From positions 10,081,498 to 10,145,497 of the forward strand of contig OU452226.1 of NCBI GenBank assembly GCA_911728455.2: DNA of 64,000 nucleotides. Direction: 5' to 3'. Of this stretch, positions 44,601 through 56,685 are shown piece after piece (position 1 is the stretch's first letter; every line of letters starts with the position of its first letter). The notes beneath the pieces were generated by a model that made no database searches, was not told where the DNA came from, and was given only the letters and a program-made list of their open reading frames with translations. Source of the stretch: Marthasterias glacialis. Lineage: Eukaryota > Echinodermata > Asteroidea > Forcipulatida > Asteriidae. The translations under genes and the position numbers were made by a program.

Positions 44601-47600
44601 ATAAAAGGTTGGACTAAGACTTCAGTCATATAAATATAATAATATGGGAGTCTACTCATTATTAGTTGCAGCTGCAAAGCTGAATTGTGAAAGGACGCGG
44701 CTACGTGATTGAGCCACAGGCATGCAAGTGTGCCTTTGGCAGCCAGTCACATTGACACATATGACCAAGGGGTACAGCCAGAGATCGAAAGTGTTTGCTT
44801 TTTCCGAAGGGAGGAAAACCACACTAGCCACCCCGTTCAAACTGTCTCTATTTTCCCCAGGCTGGAATTTCTTTAAATCAGACCAGACTCTTCATCATCG
44901 TTGACATTACACACAATGCTTGGTTAACATCAGAGACCTTATCTGGGCCCAATTTTATAGAGCTGCTTTTAAAGCAGCAAATATTGCTTCAACATTTTTC
45001 TGCTAAGCAAACAGAAGCAGGATACCAGTCACAGATAGTGCAAGTGGAATGGTGTTTTGGCTGGTAACCTTATTCTGTTAAACCTAATTTTATTGTGCTT
45101 AGCTTTTTTTATGCTAAAGCAGATCTATGAAATTGGGCCCTTCATATGGATTCGCGTGTCCGTGTTAAACACCGGCAGAAAAATGGAGTTGCCAACTTCG
45201 TCATTTTTCAAACTACTACAGGAGCTAACTCAACCTGTATGAGAGATTTCAGTCATAAAGTAGTGTCTTATATCTCTGCCTGCAATCTAATTATATTCTT
45301 AAAGTTTGTTGGCATTTGTAGCTGGTTTTTCATGATGTCATTGGTAAAAATGCAGTTTTAGACACTTGCAATGGGCTCCTACATGCACTGACTTTAGTTG
45401 CCTGTTATATACTGCGTTCAAGTTTTGGTAGAATTTAGTAGCCAATCGAATACCGAGCTTTGCTGTTATTCGCCCGTTTAATGGTATGCCTGGCAAAATA
45501 AAATGTGGTTTGTTTGGCCAAGCACTGAATCCATCAAACTCTGGTAAATGATTTCAGAAGATTTGGGATCGGGGTTGCAGTTTGGGTTCAAGGGTGTTTT
45601 GAATGATTCAAAAGCAATTCCGATTTTTACAATTACACACTGGTCAGTCAATATCAAAATCATTCCAAACAGTTATTAAAAATAATGGTACATCATTGTT
45701 GGGTAATTTTGTTGTTGTTTTTTTACGTATCATACGACCAGGTAATCATTATTTTTTTTCATTTCAGAATTGTTGTTTTAAAAAACAGCATTGCAATAGT
45801 TTCACCTATTTGCAGAATGATTTTCTTTTATGCAGCTAGAAAACATCGGCAAATACAATGATTTTTTTGGAATGTTGTAAACTTTAGACGACCCTGATTT
45901 AATTGTTAAGGCCTATAGATTTGAATGTAGTTGCTTACCAATCATAATATGAATGGGTCAGCACCATTGTCTCAATGGGCAGAAAAGCTTCATGTCAGGC
46001 CGTGTCGCATGGTTTTGTACGCCCGCTAGTTCTTACATGTGACCAATGCTGTACCATCTCCGCTTTGAATTATCACACTGCATTTCATTCCACATTCAAG
46101 CCCTACATCTTTGTACTCACAGCAAGTATTTTTGTGTTATCTACTTTGGTGCTAACATATCTGGCACATGTGTATTGAACCAGGACAGCAAGCGGCTAAC
46201 AGACTGGGGGTTGGAAAGAAAGGTAAAAAAAAAAACCTTTCAAGTTGCCAAATACACAGTTTCTCCTCCCCTTTTTCACACTACAGAGAAAACTGCCAAG
46301 AAACCCCCTACTCCCCACAAGGAAACTTCTTGGGAGTTTTAAATCCCACCACCAATCCATCACACTGTATTGGTGTCACACTTGCTGCAATTCCCCCGGA
46401 AAAAAATGCACATTCAGGCTCTTAAATTTGCGGGTTATCTTGCTTGGTTCACGGCCAGGTTCAAGGCCAGGGTCAAGGCCAGGGTCAAGGCCAGGGTCCA
46501 AGGGGGGCCCACAAGAAGGCCTTCTGGTGCCCCAGGTGCAACATAACTGAGCCTGCGGTCAACGCCATTATCTGGCATCAACTATGTTGTCTATCAATTC
46601 ATCAAGCATGTCGAGCCGGTCCTGAGACCATACTGTTTTATCAAAGCCAAAACTGCACAGTTAAAAAATATATTGATTTATTCTTGGGGAAATCTGAAGT
46701 CTGTGGCGGGCGGCACAATGCATTTTGCTCAGAGTGCAAGGCGGTAATTTTGAGCTCTGGGCGTGCCTGCACGGCATTGCCCACAGTGACTGCAACCTAA
46801 CACCCTGCTCCCCACATGAGCCAATAATTGACCAAAGAGCCCACATTTTTTTTTAACCCTTTAGAAACAATTAATTTGTGTATAATCATCACATATGCCC
46901 AGACACGGCAAAAGTTTGGTTTTGTTTTAGAAATATAGATAGTAAGTCAACTTAGGCAACATTGGAATATGGCAATTCAGGACATGACCTTTGGTTTTTA
47001 CCTTCTTGGCTGAATGAACTTTTTATTTGTAAACTGTGATGAAACTGAAATTGAAAGGAAAAGGATCAAATTTTGTGGGTTGTTTGCGGCCATTGTGGAC
47101 GTTTAGCAAGCCTCTCGCAGCTGCTGTGATCTCTGAAGCGTTAAGAGCCAAGAAGGAGCCTTTACGTGACTCGGTGGATGAGACCATGGAGAAAGAATAG
47201 TTTCATCCTCGATGATGAGATGGAACAATCTCAACTAAAAGACTAAAGATACGTACAGTTTCTTGATGCCAGACGGCTCCCCTTTGTTCTTGTTCGCATT
47301 CGAGCCTCTCCTGTCCTGTCTGTCTGCTTCAGCTAAATGTGCATCGTCACGTTTGGGTCTGAAATTACAAATGTTGACACTTGTTATGCTTCATTTTTCT
47401 GCAGGATTCGGGAAAGCACTGGGTATGCCAATAGCAATAAACCAGAGAACCGGGACTTCGCTGTCATTGCTATCGTCTATGGAGCACAAAATAGTCTACC
47501 CTCGGCATGCCTTGGCCGTGCGTATAACAACAAAAACGCATGGAATGGCATGAACGCACGCATCATGATCGCGCCACACACTTTCACGATTGCCCTAGAC

Positions 47601-50600
47601 ATGGGCAAACCATAGAGCAAGGACCAGCTGTGAATCACGTACAGAAAACACGCCATGTTTTTCAGGCGCACTGTTTTGTAGTGCTGTCTACTCTATGATT
47701 TCGGCAAATGTCCAGTTTTCCCGAGGGTACACTATTTGAGATGCCATTAGCAGCGGCATAGCCAAGGGGGGGGGGGCCTGGGGCCTTACTTTGAAAACAA
47801 AAATTAAATAAATAACTGATGCAAATGTGACCTACAGTATTCAAAAGAGTGGTAATGGCCTCACAGGATTAGCATAGGTGCTAATCCCTCTTAGTCACTG
47901 AACAATGAAGCTCTTGGGTTGTGCAATAATCAGCTTAACAAACAAAACCTTATTGATCTGTCCAAGTAGAGGATAAATGACTAATCCAATCACTCAGGGA
48001 CCTCATAACAAAGCATAGATTTGACTGTCCTATTCATCAATACATTTAATCCTGTAATGAATAAGAAGACCCCACATGGTGAACAGTAACTGCAGTCTAA
48101 CAGTCAACAGTTACGTTCAAAATGGAGATCAAAACTTTACAAGGCGAAAATACAACCTGGAGTGGTATTTGCAGAAGCACTAGGAACATCTCTCAAACTT
48201 TGTGGTGGCCCCTGTCCATAAATGTGGACACCATGTCATTCTTATTTTTTTAAATGTTATCATCATATCCCAAGACATAGCTGATTTCTATACCATGCCC
48301 GATATGTGGCAGAGGGAGGCCCCCCAAAATGTTCCCATTCTCTAACACACTCTTCCCCTCTTGTACAGAAGCGCCCCCTCCCCCGAAAATACTCAAAAGA
48401 ATTCCAGAGATTCCCAGAACACAATGAAGACACAATAGGAGGGGGGAACCCTGCCACATATCGAGTACCAAATGCTGATTTCACTGATATTTAATGAAAT
48501 TCTCTCCATCTGAAATTGACCCAATCAAATAAAAAAATGTAATCCAAATCTGAAAATTAGAAATGGTGGAGTAGCAGTTTGCAATTCCTTGAAGACCATG
48601 TAATTTTTTTAATATCATCATCATATTCCCCAGACATGGCTGATTTATCCTGCTGGTAAGTGATGACGTTTGGAGCCAGAAGTGCAATGTAAACGAATGG
48701 TGTACATACATGTACATGAACATTTGTGACACTGCACTTGCGGCTCCAAAACGTCATCACTTACCGACAGGATAACTGATACCAAATCCAATTCTTTCCA
48801 TCTGAAATCAATAAAATGTAAACAGTGAACGGAAGCCAACCTGTATTGTTGTAATTCATCTTCTAACTCCATGACGTCCAACTTGAGCTCGTCTCTCTCT
48901 GCCAGGACAGTCTGGAGTTCATGCAATGTGAAACGAGGTCTGTCCGGATCTGACAGGTCGATGATCATCTTGCCTTTCATGTTTATGGGCTCCTATCAAG
49001 ATAGAACAAATGGGTAGAAATCAAAGATTGTATCTCAGACCCTGCCAAGAGTCTTAACTGGACTGCTACATCCTCACTTAATCTCCTCACTTTCAAAGCT
49101 CTCCATGGACTATCTCCTGACTATATATCTGAACTTCTGCATAACTATACTCCTGTTCTTTCCATTGTTCTGCTGGCCAATCCTTACTGATGCAAACTAC
49201 TGTTTCTACTCAATTCCATGGTCAAAGAGCCTTCACCTTCATAGCACCTTCATTGTGGAATGACTTACCTCTTCACATTTGTCAAGCTGGCTCTGTTCTG
49301 ATTTTTCAAAGGACTTTTAAAAACTCACTTGTTTGAACGTACGGTTTTGTAACTTTGTTTTATGTATTTATTTGTTTTATGATCTGTGTTATTTCGCATA
49401 GAGGCTCCTGCATTATGCGCAATATAAAAGTCTCGTATTTTTAGTCACAATTTTGTATTTTTAGTCATACAAAAGAAATTGCTAGTTAGTTTAATATGCC
49501 ATTTGCGAGTAAGATTTGAATGTCTGGTACAATGACTTGCTTAGTCACACGTGACTGCTTAAACTTTAATTCCTCAGACTAGAGACAGTTGCTTGTTGCT
49601 ACATATGTCACATGATTCAGGGCAAGCTTTTGCTTAATTCCGTAAGAGACGGCGAACACCCATGCACAATTCTGAATGAATGTGTATGACACAATGGGAC
49701 CAGGTATTCCCAATCTGTAGATTGCTTTACAATTGTGATGTAGCAACACTGTATTTAGTCTATTTTGGGGAATCCTATTTGAATGTTCACTTGTAACCAA
49801 TGGGAGACTTTTGAGACGATAGAGGGCGTCCCACAGACCAGTCCTTTTCCATTGGTTTCATCACTGAGAACAATGGAAAAGGACCGGTCTGTGGGACGCC
49901 CGCTATCGTCTCAAAAGTCTCCCATTAACTTATTGTGCCAGACTCTATTATATTCACAATAACGAACACTTGGTAAAAGTCTATCCATTAATGTGAAACA
50001 ACTGTTGACATCATTTCTTACATTAGAGGTGAGTGAGACCATTCCAGTTGCACTGTCCTCGGCACTCTTCTGAAGACCCTCTTCGACGACGCCGTCTCGA
50101 TTAACAGTCTCATTATGCTCTGCGGATGTCTCCTTACCGATGGCACTTAGCTTGGACTGGAGTTCCGACTTCTCTTGGATGAAGTTCTTGGCCATGGCAC
50201 TCAGGAGCTCATTTTTACGTCTGAGGTTGGCAGTCACGTTTGCCAATCTATCGACATGTTGCTGCAACTGAACATTTATTCAGGAACAGGATTTGAATAC
50301 ATGTACCCTATTTTTAAAGTAGCTTAATCACAGCTTTTGCACTGACCACAAATTAACTATGTAAATGATTAATGAATGGAAAAAAAAGACTATCAGCATG
50401 TCTCGAGACAACCAACCCATACCTCACTATGCTAGAAACAGTGGCATTTTGAGGCACACACATGCTGATATAGAGAGTAGAGCCACTGCCCAATGTACTA
50501 CAGAGTGGTAGACTGGAGAGATGCCACTAGCTGTGCTTAACTGCAACTTGGAATTTTGGCCACTGTTTGAAGAGATAAACATCTCAACCATGGTAAATTT

Positions 50601-53600
50601 CTGCAGTGGCAACCTGTGGCACTAATCAACCATACATACAAATACAATGATAGGAAAGTGCGGCATGAGGTCACATACCGCGTCGTGCCCAAGCGGTTTA
50701 GAGTACCAGACTCAAGTTCAGGTGGTTAAGTCATCGGGGTGTGGGTTCGAATCCCGGTCATGACATTTGTGTCCTTGAGCAAGATGCTTTACTGTAATTG
50801 CTTCTCTTCACCCAGAGGGGGATAAATGGGTACCTGCGAGGGTGAAGCTCGATATTGTGTTTGAAAAAGCCTCTGGAATGCCACGGCAGCTCGGGGCTGT
50901 ATACTCCCCAGGTAGTTGAGAAAGATTACAGAAATGTTTATTGGCCCAATGACCAGGGCACTAATGTAGAGCACATTGAGACATTATTGTGAATAAATAT
51001 CTCCGTCTCTACCCAATTTCACGCTTTAAATCAATGGTTTTTAAATTTTGTTCCAGATGAGAGCAAGTCAATTTCCAACCAAGTGAAAATCCTATTCCAA
51101 TTTTGTTCTTCAACCCTCTGTTTTTTTAACCAAATTGTATTGATGTATAAACAACCACTGGTGACCGCATTGTTTGACCACCTTTCTTAAACAGCAGAAA
51201 GCTTTTGTTCAAAGGCCAATTTCACACACTCTATCTGTATTTTCACCTTGAAGATATTGTTTTACAGCAAGATAAGTAATTAAAAATGTCTCACTTATTG
51301 AATTTCCTTTCATCTAATGCATTAATCATTGAGATCAGCCAATAAATGTACAAGTTCTTGGTCTTTGTTTCCTCAGTGTTATCTGTAAACTCAAACACTT
51401 TTTTGTACGCACAACCATTTTGCCCTTCGTAGGTGTTTGGCATTTTGGATCTTTCCACTCCAATTTGCATAGTAGCAACTTTATTTTAATTTAGCATCAT
51501 TTGAGAGATCAAATTTTTATCTTTCCAACTATTGTAAACTTGGGTATGGAGGGTGAACATGGACAAAACTACAGCTTTATAACAAACAGCCTTCGTGCTC
51601 AGGGCTTGAGTGTTCTTTTGTGTGTAAGCTTGGGCGACAAAAGTCGACAAGAAGGGAGGTACATGTATGAGTGCAGTCGACAAAAGTCGCCTATGCTAAA
51701 GGAAGCGTGAATAGCAAAGAGTTGAATTTTGATGACAAATGAAGTGGAGACTTACAGCATCGACCTCCAGGGTTCTTGTTCTAAGCTCATCGTCTTTGGC
51801 TCTTACAAGGTCTCTTTGAGAATCTACCGTCTCCTTCAGCTGATAAAGAACCTGTAAAGCCTCCTTCTCATGAGCTGCAAAGAGAAGGGAAAAAAAACTT
51901 TGGGGAAGGGGTAGGACACTGTTGATAATATTAATAGGGAAAAATAACAATAAAAAATATCCCTTGTAATTTTTGTGAAAAAACAAATATGCAACGGTTT
52001 GTTGCAAAAGTTTGTTGCAAGACAGACCTGTACACAGGAAGTCCAAGATTTTCAATTCCAATATAAAGACGAAGAATTTTACTCAACTTTTTACTGAATT
52101 TGTGGTTTAAGCACAGAATGCCAAAGACACTCATTTCCCAAGAGACCCAGGCGGTCATAATGCCACAAATGTATTTCTTTAAGCACTGCACACACAACAG
52201 AAAAATACATAAACTTCTTCACATTATCATTTTGTGAGAAGGGGCAGGATGTAAATGTATAGTCTTACAAGGTTTACAGAAGACGTATGAAGTCAAGTCA
52301 CAACCCAGGGTGACTCGAGTCAAAATCAGATAAAGATGGCTGACCCAAGTCAACAACCCAGCTGACCAGCCAACCAACTAAAATGCAAGAATAATCTAGA
52401 AGTAGCATGTCGTGCGGTTCAAATCCTGGTCGTGACACTTGGTGCTTGAAAAAGACACGTAACTATAATTGCTTCTCATCACCCAGGAGTAAATGGGTAC
52501 CTGCCAGGGTCGGGATTGTTGGTGTGACTGAAGAGCAGCTTATGTGCCCACCTGGCTGTCGGTGCTGCTTACTCCTAAGGAGTTTAGATGGTTTCATGAA
52601 TGCTTAGAGCCTGATTTACCGCATATCACAATGCATGCTGTATCATCACTCAAAATGATACTTTACCATAATTGCTTTGTCCTTCGTATGGGTCCCATGT
52701 ACCAGGATTGGTAGTGCCTTTTGTCATGGAAGAGTAGGGGAATTACCTTGGTGTTTCTGGTCCACACAGCAAGCACCCTTGTCTACATGTTTCCTTGGGC
52801 TTGAGAGCTACAGTGATTAAGTTCACTTATGAGGCATCCTTGGTTTCATTACCAGAAGTATATAATAATCATAAAAAAAATTAAAATATGTGGATGGTAT
52901 TGAATAGTCAAACAGTATGGGTTTTTAAACAGTGCATGTATGTTATTGCAAAAGAGTAGGCCTATCACTCAAGAAAATCTGTACCCTTTTCTCTGTCGAC
53001 AATTCCCTCTTTCTCACTGAGCTGCATTTTCAACCTCTGGTTTTCTCTCTCCAGTCCAGTAGCCATTGCCATCCAGTCTCCGATCTCTTTCTGCCTCTGA
53101 GCATCAAGCTCCTTCACATCCTAAAGGTTGAGGGGAAATAAAAGAACACTAGAGGATCATTTCGGATGGGACTAAAACCTGTATTACCAGGGGTGGATTT
53201 CACAAAACTCGTCCTAACTTAGGACTAGTCCTATAAGTTAGGACTAGTTACTCGTCCTAACTCGAGATAAGACTAGTCCTAGCGCTTTGTGAAATTCAAC
53301 CCAGGACAGGTACACGTAGTGCACGTAAAAGAACCCAGAGTATTTTGTACCATAGACGAGTAGAGGTTTACCTCCGTGTTCCTGTGGTAGATTTCACAAA
53401 ACTAGTCCTAACTTAGGACGAGTCCTAACTTACGACTTTTCCTATAATTTAGGACTAGTTACTCGTCCGAACTCGAGATAAGAATATAGTCCTAGTGCAA
53501 AATCCACCCCTGGTTCATTGCAAGCACCCTTATCTACAGGTTTCCTCAGGCTTCCGAGCTACAGTGATTACGTTTGCTTTTGAGGCACCCTTGGTTTCAT

Positions 53601-55928
53601 TACCAGAAATTAATAACTATAATAATAAAAATAATTTCAAAAACCAGCTTGAACCTAAAAGGATGTTTAGCCCTTGAGAGGAATTTCTCTACTACTTCAC
53701 TAGACGACTGAAGGCCCAACTCTTAATTTGAATTTAGCAATCTCCTAATGACCAAGTGTAGAAAACCGTTTGAAATGTCAAATAAACCGTCTGTTCTAAC
53801 CATCCTTTTCAGAATCACACACTCTTACAAAAGAGATTCTGCACATGGTGTCACCGTAAACCTGGATCTTCTAGCTTGGTAAGCAAACGTGGCCAGGAAC
53901 CAGTCGCATTTCCTAATGATTTCATCCTCTCTGCCTTGCCTTTCTAAAAACATCTGCCAAATTTCTCTTCCCAAATCAAAACATCAAATATTCTTTAAAT
54001 TCCTTAAATACTAAAGTTCCTTCTGTTCAAGTTTTAAAAACATTGTTTTCCTTAAATGCAAATGCCCGTTTCTCATTACGCTGTTCATGGGACCCTGGGC
54101 ATTCCTGAAACAACCTCAACTCCTCAGGAGTATGCAGCACCAGCAGCCAAATGGGCACACAGGTTGCTAATCGTTCACATCGACAATCTCTACCCACACA
54201 GGTACACATTTGCTCCCGCTAGATGGGAAGCAGTTAATGTTAAGTGTCTTGCCAAAGGACACAGGTGTCATGACAGGGATTTGAACCTACACTATACTCC
54301 GATGACTCAGCCATCAGAACTGGAGTTCCATGTGTTAGACCGCTCAGACATGAAACACCACACACTTAATGACCATCTTCTTGACTGAATTATTTACTAT
54401 CTTCCTAAATCTTTGCTCTCTCATTACTCCCTGATCCCAACAGCTCATCCAATTATAAAACATCTCAGTTTTCATCCTCATCATTACAACTCTCATCTTT
54501 AATCAATCATCCTCCTCCTGTCCAACTCTTTCCTGATTCATCTTCTCTTTCCTCTCCTTGTACTTCTTCCACAATCCTCTCAAATCATTCAACCTGTTCC
54601 TTCTTTTTCATCTTCCTGTCTAATCCATCTCCCATAAATCATTATCTCTTGATCCGTCTTCACTGTCTCCTCCTCCCTCATCCCATCTTTTTCTTCTAGA
54701 CTTTTTAGATGTAACTTCTCCTCCCGACAACTTCTCATCTGTTATCACCTGGATGCATGCCCAAAAGTTACAAGACTAGTTGATGTCATCTTGTCGATAT
54801 ACCCTGGAAACTCCACCTTACTAAACCAACTCGCCTTACTAGAAGAACCCATTCACTCTCTCTTATGCAACTTCATATTAGGACAACAGTCTACGCCAAA
54901 ACATTTTTTCCTTGGACTATACCACACTGGAATGGTCTCCCCCACAATATCCTTGATCTTACTAATTATCAAGCCTTCAAGACGGCAATTACAGCTCCCT
55001 TTTCATAGATTCATCCACTAGGTCATTGGTCAGCTCAAAAACTCTGATGTGATGCAGGTATCCGTTTTTATCGGAGTATAATATCCAGATCCAGATCCAG
55101 TAAATAAGTGTAATGCCATGCATTTTAAGAGCCTGTAAATTAGTACTAATTTTGTCCTTTTTCTTTTTTGAAGTGGCAAATAAAAATTCCAGTAACAATG
55201 ACTGCAGCCAAGGCATACACAAGTTCAAAGCCGACTTCCCAAACTTCATTTTGGTCACAACTTCAACTTTCACATGCATATGTACGTAGGTCATTTTAAG
55301 GTCTCGTAGTGTGTTGTTACCAATAGGCTATGCGTTTTAAATAGGGTTGATTTAAAATCGGACCTGCCAATACACAGTCTGAAAATTGGATCACTATAAT
55401 CAGCCCAGGACACCAGGTTAATGCATTTAGAGTGACTGGTCATTTTCAGGCACTTTAGCCTTTGAGAAAGACTCTGCTAGGGTCCAAACGCGTAAACGTG
55501 AGGCTATAAACAATTTTTTGAACTTTTACTAACTTTAAAATTATTAACATTTTTTCCCATACACTTCTGTGTTCACTCTTCATGCCTGCCAGCATTTGAC
55601 CTAAAGTGTGATGTCACCATATCATAATTCCCACAACATTGTGGATACCAGTCGACAACAAACTTGCCATGATGAGTCGCAGGTTTTCCTCGGCTGCAAT
55701 AGCGCCCTCTTGCTTCACCCGTCGTAACTCTTCCTGCATCTTCTGCAGTTCGCCGTTCTCATTTTCCCGATGTTTTACGCATGTCTCAAGTTGCTCGAGG
55801 ACATTGATGACTTTTGGCATCACCTCTGCCACCAAGTCGCTCCCAACCGCATCAATAAGTTTCTCTAAATCTCTGCCGATTGCAGCGGCAGATTCGTAGA
55901 CGCCAATCACTGTAATGTCAGCACTCAT
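41615..55928 (-). CDS. RILPL: RILP-like protein (RILPL1/RILPL2 family), complete, seven exons
   Basis: An effector-type coiled-coil protein; vertebrate RILPL1/2 bind Rab8/Rab10 phosphorylated by LRRK2 and affect ciliary and vesicle traffic. Exons in reading order: 55928-55668, 53120-52985, 51874-51756, 50267-50022, 48992-48841, 47358-47257, 42182-41615. Phases fit throughout; 527 residues. Residues 5-60 are the RH1 region (EVMPKVINVLEQLETCV). Long heptad-type segments fill 60-235 (RENQRLKMQLSEKEG, LVRAKDDELRTRTLEVDA). The RH2 core is at 263-285 (MIIDLSDPDRPRFTLHEL), keeping both arginines (272, 274) of the phospho-Rab-binding RxR site. GIKKLFSFLFRGKK follows, and the last 180 residues are Ser/Thr-rich and probably disordered. 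The first intron appears to use a GC donor (ATG|GCAAGT); the others are GT-AG. Whether the gene is closer to RILPL1 or RILPL2 cannot be settled by eye. Confidence 0.9.
43500..43680. repeat. Partial copy of the TTATCCCCGATGCAAA repeat
   Basis: TACCCATACACCGATGTGTG, AGTATACAGTGCTTAATACA and TTTATCCCCGATGCAAATTT match the flanking part of the tandem units at 30655-31395, without the tRNA-like part. RILPL intron 6. Confidence 0.65.
44944..45141. repeat. 'GGGCCCAATTTTAT' repeat, copy
   Basis: GGGCCCAATTTTATAGAGCT at the left, CAGATCTATGAAATTGGGCC at the right, with GGATACCAGTCACAGATAGT and GGCTGGTAACCTTATTCTG inside. Same family as 27470 and 32627. Confidence 0.88.
46446..46502 (+). repeat. 12-bp minisatellite, GGTCAAGGCCAG
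   Basis: Four to five copies of GGTCAAGGCCAG in a row. The array is intronic in RILPL; a frame through it reads GSRP repeats but has no gene context. Confidence 0.85.
48645..48775. repeat. Foldback element beside the RH2 exon of RILPL
   Basis: TTATCCTGCTGGTAAGTGAT with GACGTTTGGAGCC pairs with GGCTCCAAAACGTC and ATCACTTACCGACAGGATAA. It lies 66 bases past the donor of exon 48992-48841. Confidence 0.85.
49040..49435 (+). mobile_element. 3' fragment of a non-LTR retrotransposon, decayed
   Basis: The plus strand reads LTFKALHGLSPDYISELL, a typical C-terminal piece of CR1/L2-type reverse transcriptases, then loses frame. A later CACTTGTTTGAACG ('THLFER') and an AT-rich tail fit the usual end of such elements. 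Antisense within RILPL intron 4. Confidence 0.7.
49799..49926. repeat. Foldback element, AATGGGAGACTTTTGAGACG ends
   Basis: AATGGGAGACTTTTGAGACG at the left pairs with CGTCTCAAAAGTCTCCCATT at the right; GGGCGTCCCACAGACC and GGTCTGTGGGACGCCC pair inside. Almost the full 128 bp folds back. Confidence 0.9.
50395..50640 (-). repeat. 'GTGCCTCAAAATGCC' repeat, copy 3
   Basis: CGAGACAACCAACCCATACC, GGCATTTTGAGGCACAC and GTAAATTTCTGCAGTGGCA match 34440-34870 and, inverted, 296-640. Confidence 0.78.
50681..50995 (+). repeat. tRNA-Leu-derived SINE, best full-length copy
   Basis: The head reads like tRNA-Leu: TGCCCAAGCGGTTTAG (A box), CCAGACTCAAGTTCAGG (anticodon arm with CAA) and GTGGGTTCGAATCCCGG (B box). 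The body has TCCTTGAGCAAGATGCTTTA, GATAAATGGGTACCTGCGAG, CTCGGGGCTGTATACTCCCC and CAATGACCAGGGCACTAATG. The acceptor stem no longer pairs, so it is not a tRNA gene. RILPL intron 3. Confidence 0.88.
52385..52615 (+). repeat. SINE fragment related to 50681
   Basis: GCGGTTCAAATCCTGGTCGT (B box region) is followed by AATTGCTTCTCATCACCCAG and AAATGGGTACCTGCCAGGGT. The 5' tRNA half is missing. Confidence 0.7.
53192..53510. repeat. Two adjacent GGATTTCACAAAACT foldback elements
   Basis: Copies at 53192-53302 and 53384-53510. Each starts with (G)TGG(A/T)(T/A)GATTTCACAAAACT-like sequence, contains CTAACTTAGGACTAGTCCTA repeats in both orientations, and ends with the complement of the start. They sit just upstream of RILPL exon 2. 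Confidence 0.8.
54075..54355 (-). repeat. tRNA-derived SINE, diverged, reverse orientation
   Basis: On the minus strand it shows GTAGGTTCAAATCCCTGTC (B box), GACACCTGTGTCCTTTGGCA and CTCCTGAGGAGTTGAGG, in the same order as 50681-50995 but with many changes. Confidence 0.65.
54700..55060 (+). mobile_element. 3' fragment of a second non-LTR retrotransposon
   Basis: The plus strand reads RTTVYAKTFFPWTIPHWNGL and NYQAFKTAITAPFS before a stop, which matches the usual C-terminus of CR1/L2-like reverse transcriptases. The preceding 300 bases are strongly pyrimidine-rich without a clear frame. RILPL intron 1. Confidence 0.6.
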
Positions 55929-56685
55929 ATTGCAATTAGGCCTCTAAGTATATAAAATGGTTTATAGCAAAAAAGAACTTCTGATAATGTCAAAATCTTG
56001 AAGCAGACTTGCACTTGCAGTCACATAATGTTCACTTTTAAGTTCAATGCCACACAGATCAGTGTGCAACAGTTAAATTTAGGCTTAAACCCAAATTCCA
56101 TATTTTTGTTGAACTTGTGTCTTGTGAAGATGAAGAGCAGAAGAGGATGATCCCATGATGGAATTTTTTCATTTCAATAATTTCCTCATATTTTTTTCTT
56201 CACAATCTTTCATTTTCACCATGTCCTTGAATGTAGCAATCAGTAGCACCTTCCTGGAGACTATCTTCAGTATTTTCCGGTCCTTAAAACCGCAGTTCTA
56301 TCGTTTCCATCCATTTATCGACACGGTGACACCTAATTTGACGTGTTGACAAACAAAGCGTGCACGCTGCAATTTGTTCCGCATGTGCGCGCACAATTTC
56401 AGTGGCATTATTAATAAGTACACGTATCACGTACACGCAATAGTCTCCGCGTGATGCGCAGTTCGGATGGGAGTATACGCAGTGCCTCCGCACAATCCCC
56501 CCATCATGTGACCATGTGTGTACTAAATACAGGCCATACGATCGACCACAGTGTGTGTGATCGAGTGGTGGTGGAATAGTAAGCCAACATGGCGGCTATT
56601 TTGCGGTCAGCATGTAGAGCGATGGTGTAAAAACAACCGCGTATTTTGTCGAGTCGTGGAACTCAAAAACCGTGTATATTTCAGC
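55929..56685. promoter_or_regulatory. Divergent promoter region of RILPL (-) and USP32 (+)
   Basis: The two start codons are 757 bases apart and point away from each other. CpG-rich DNA fills 56330-56480. AACATGGCGGCTATTTTGC at 56587-56605 is a strong match to the YY1 consensus, often found downstream of the start site in TATA-less promoters. No TATA box is evident in either direction. Confidence 0.6.

Noticed and set aside
46245..46550. GSRP-repeat protein frame
   Set aside because: It is a by-product of the 12-bp minisatellite in an intron, with no start context or splice support.
50681..50765. tRNA-Leu gene
   Set aside because: A and B boxes are good, but the acceptor stem does not pair and the unit continues into a repeated SINE body.
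55430..55560. Possible Penelope-like element tail (words such as AAGACTCTGCTAGGGTC)
   Set aside because: It feels familiar as a dispersed repeat end, but no reverse transcriptase or ribozyme core is visible nearby, so I cannot support a call.
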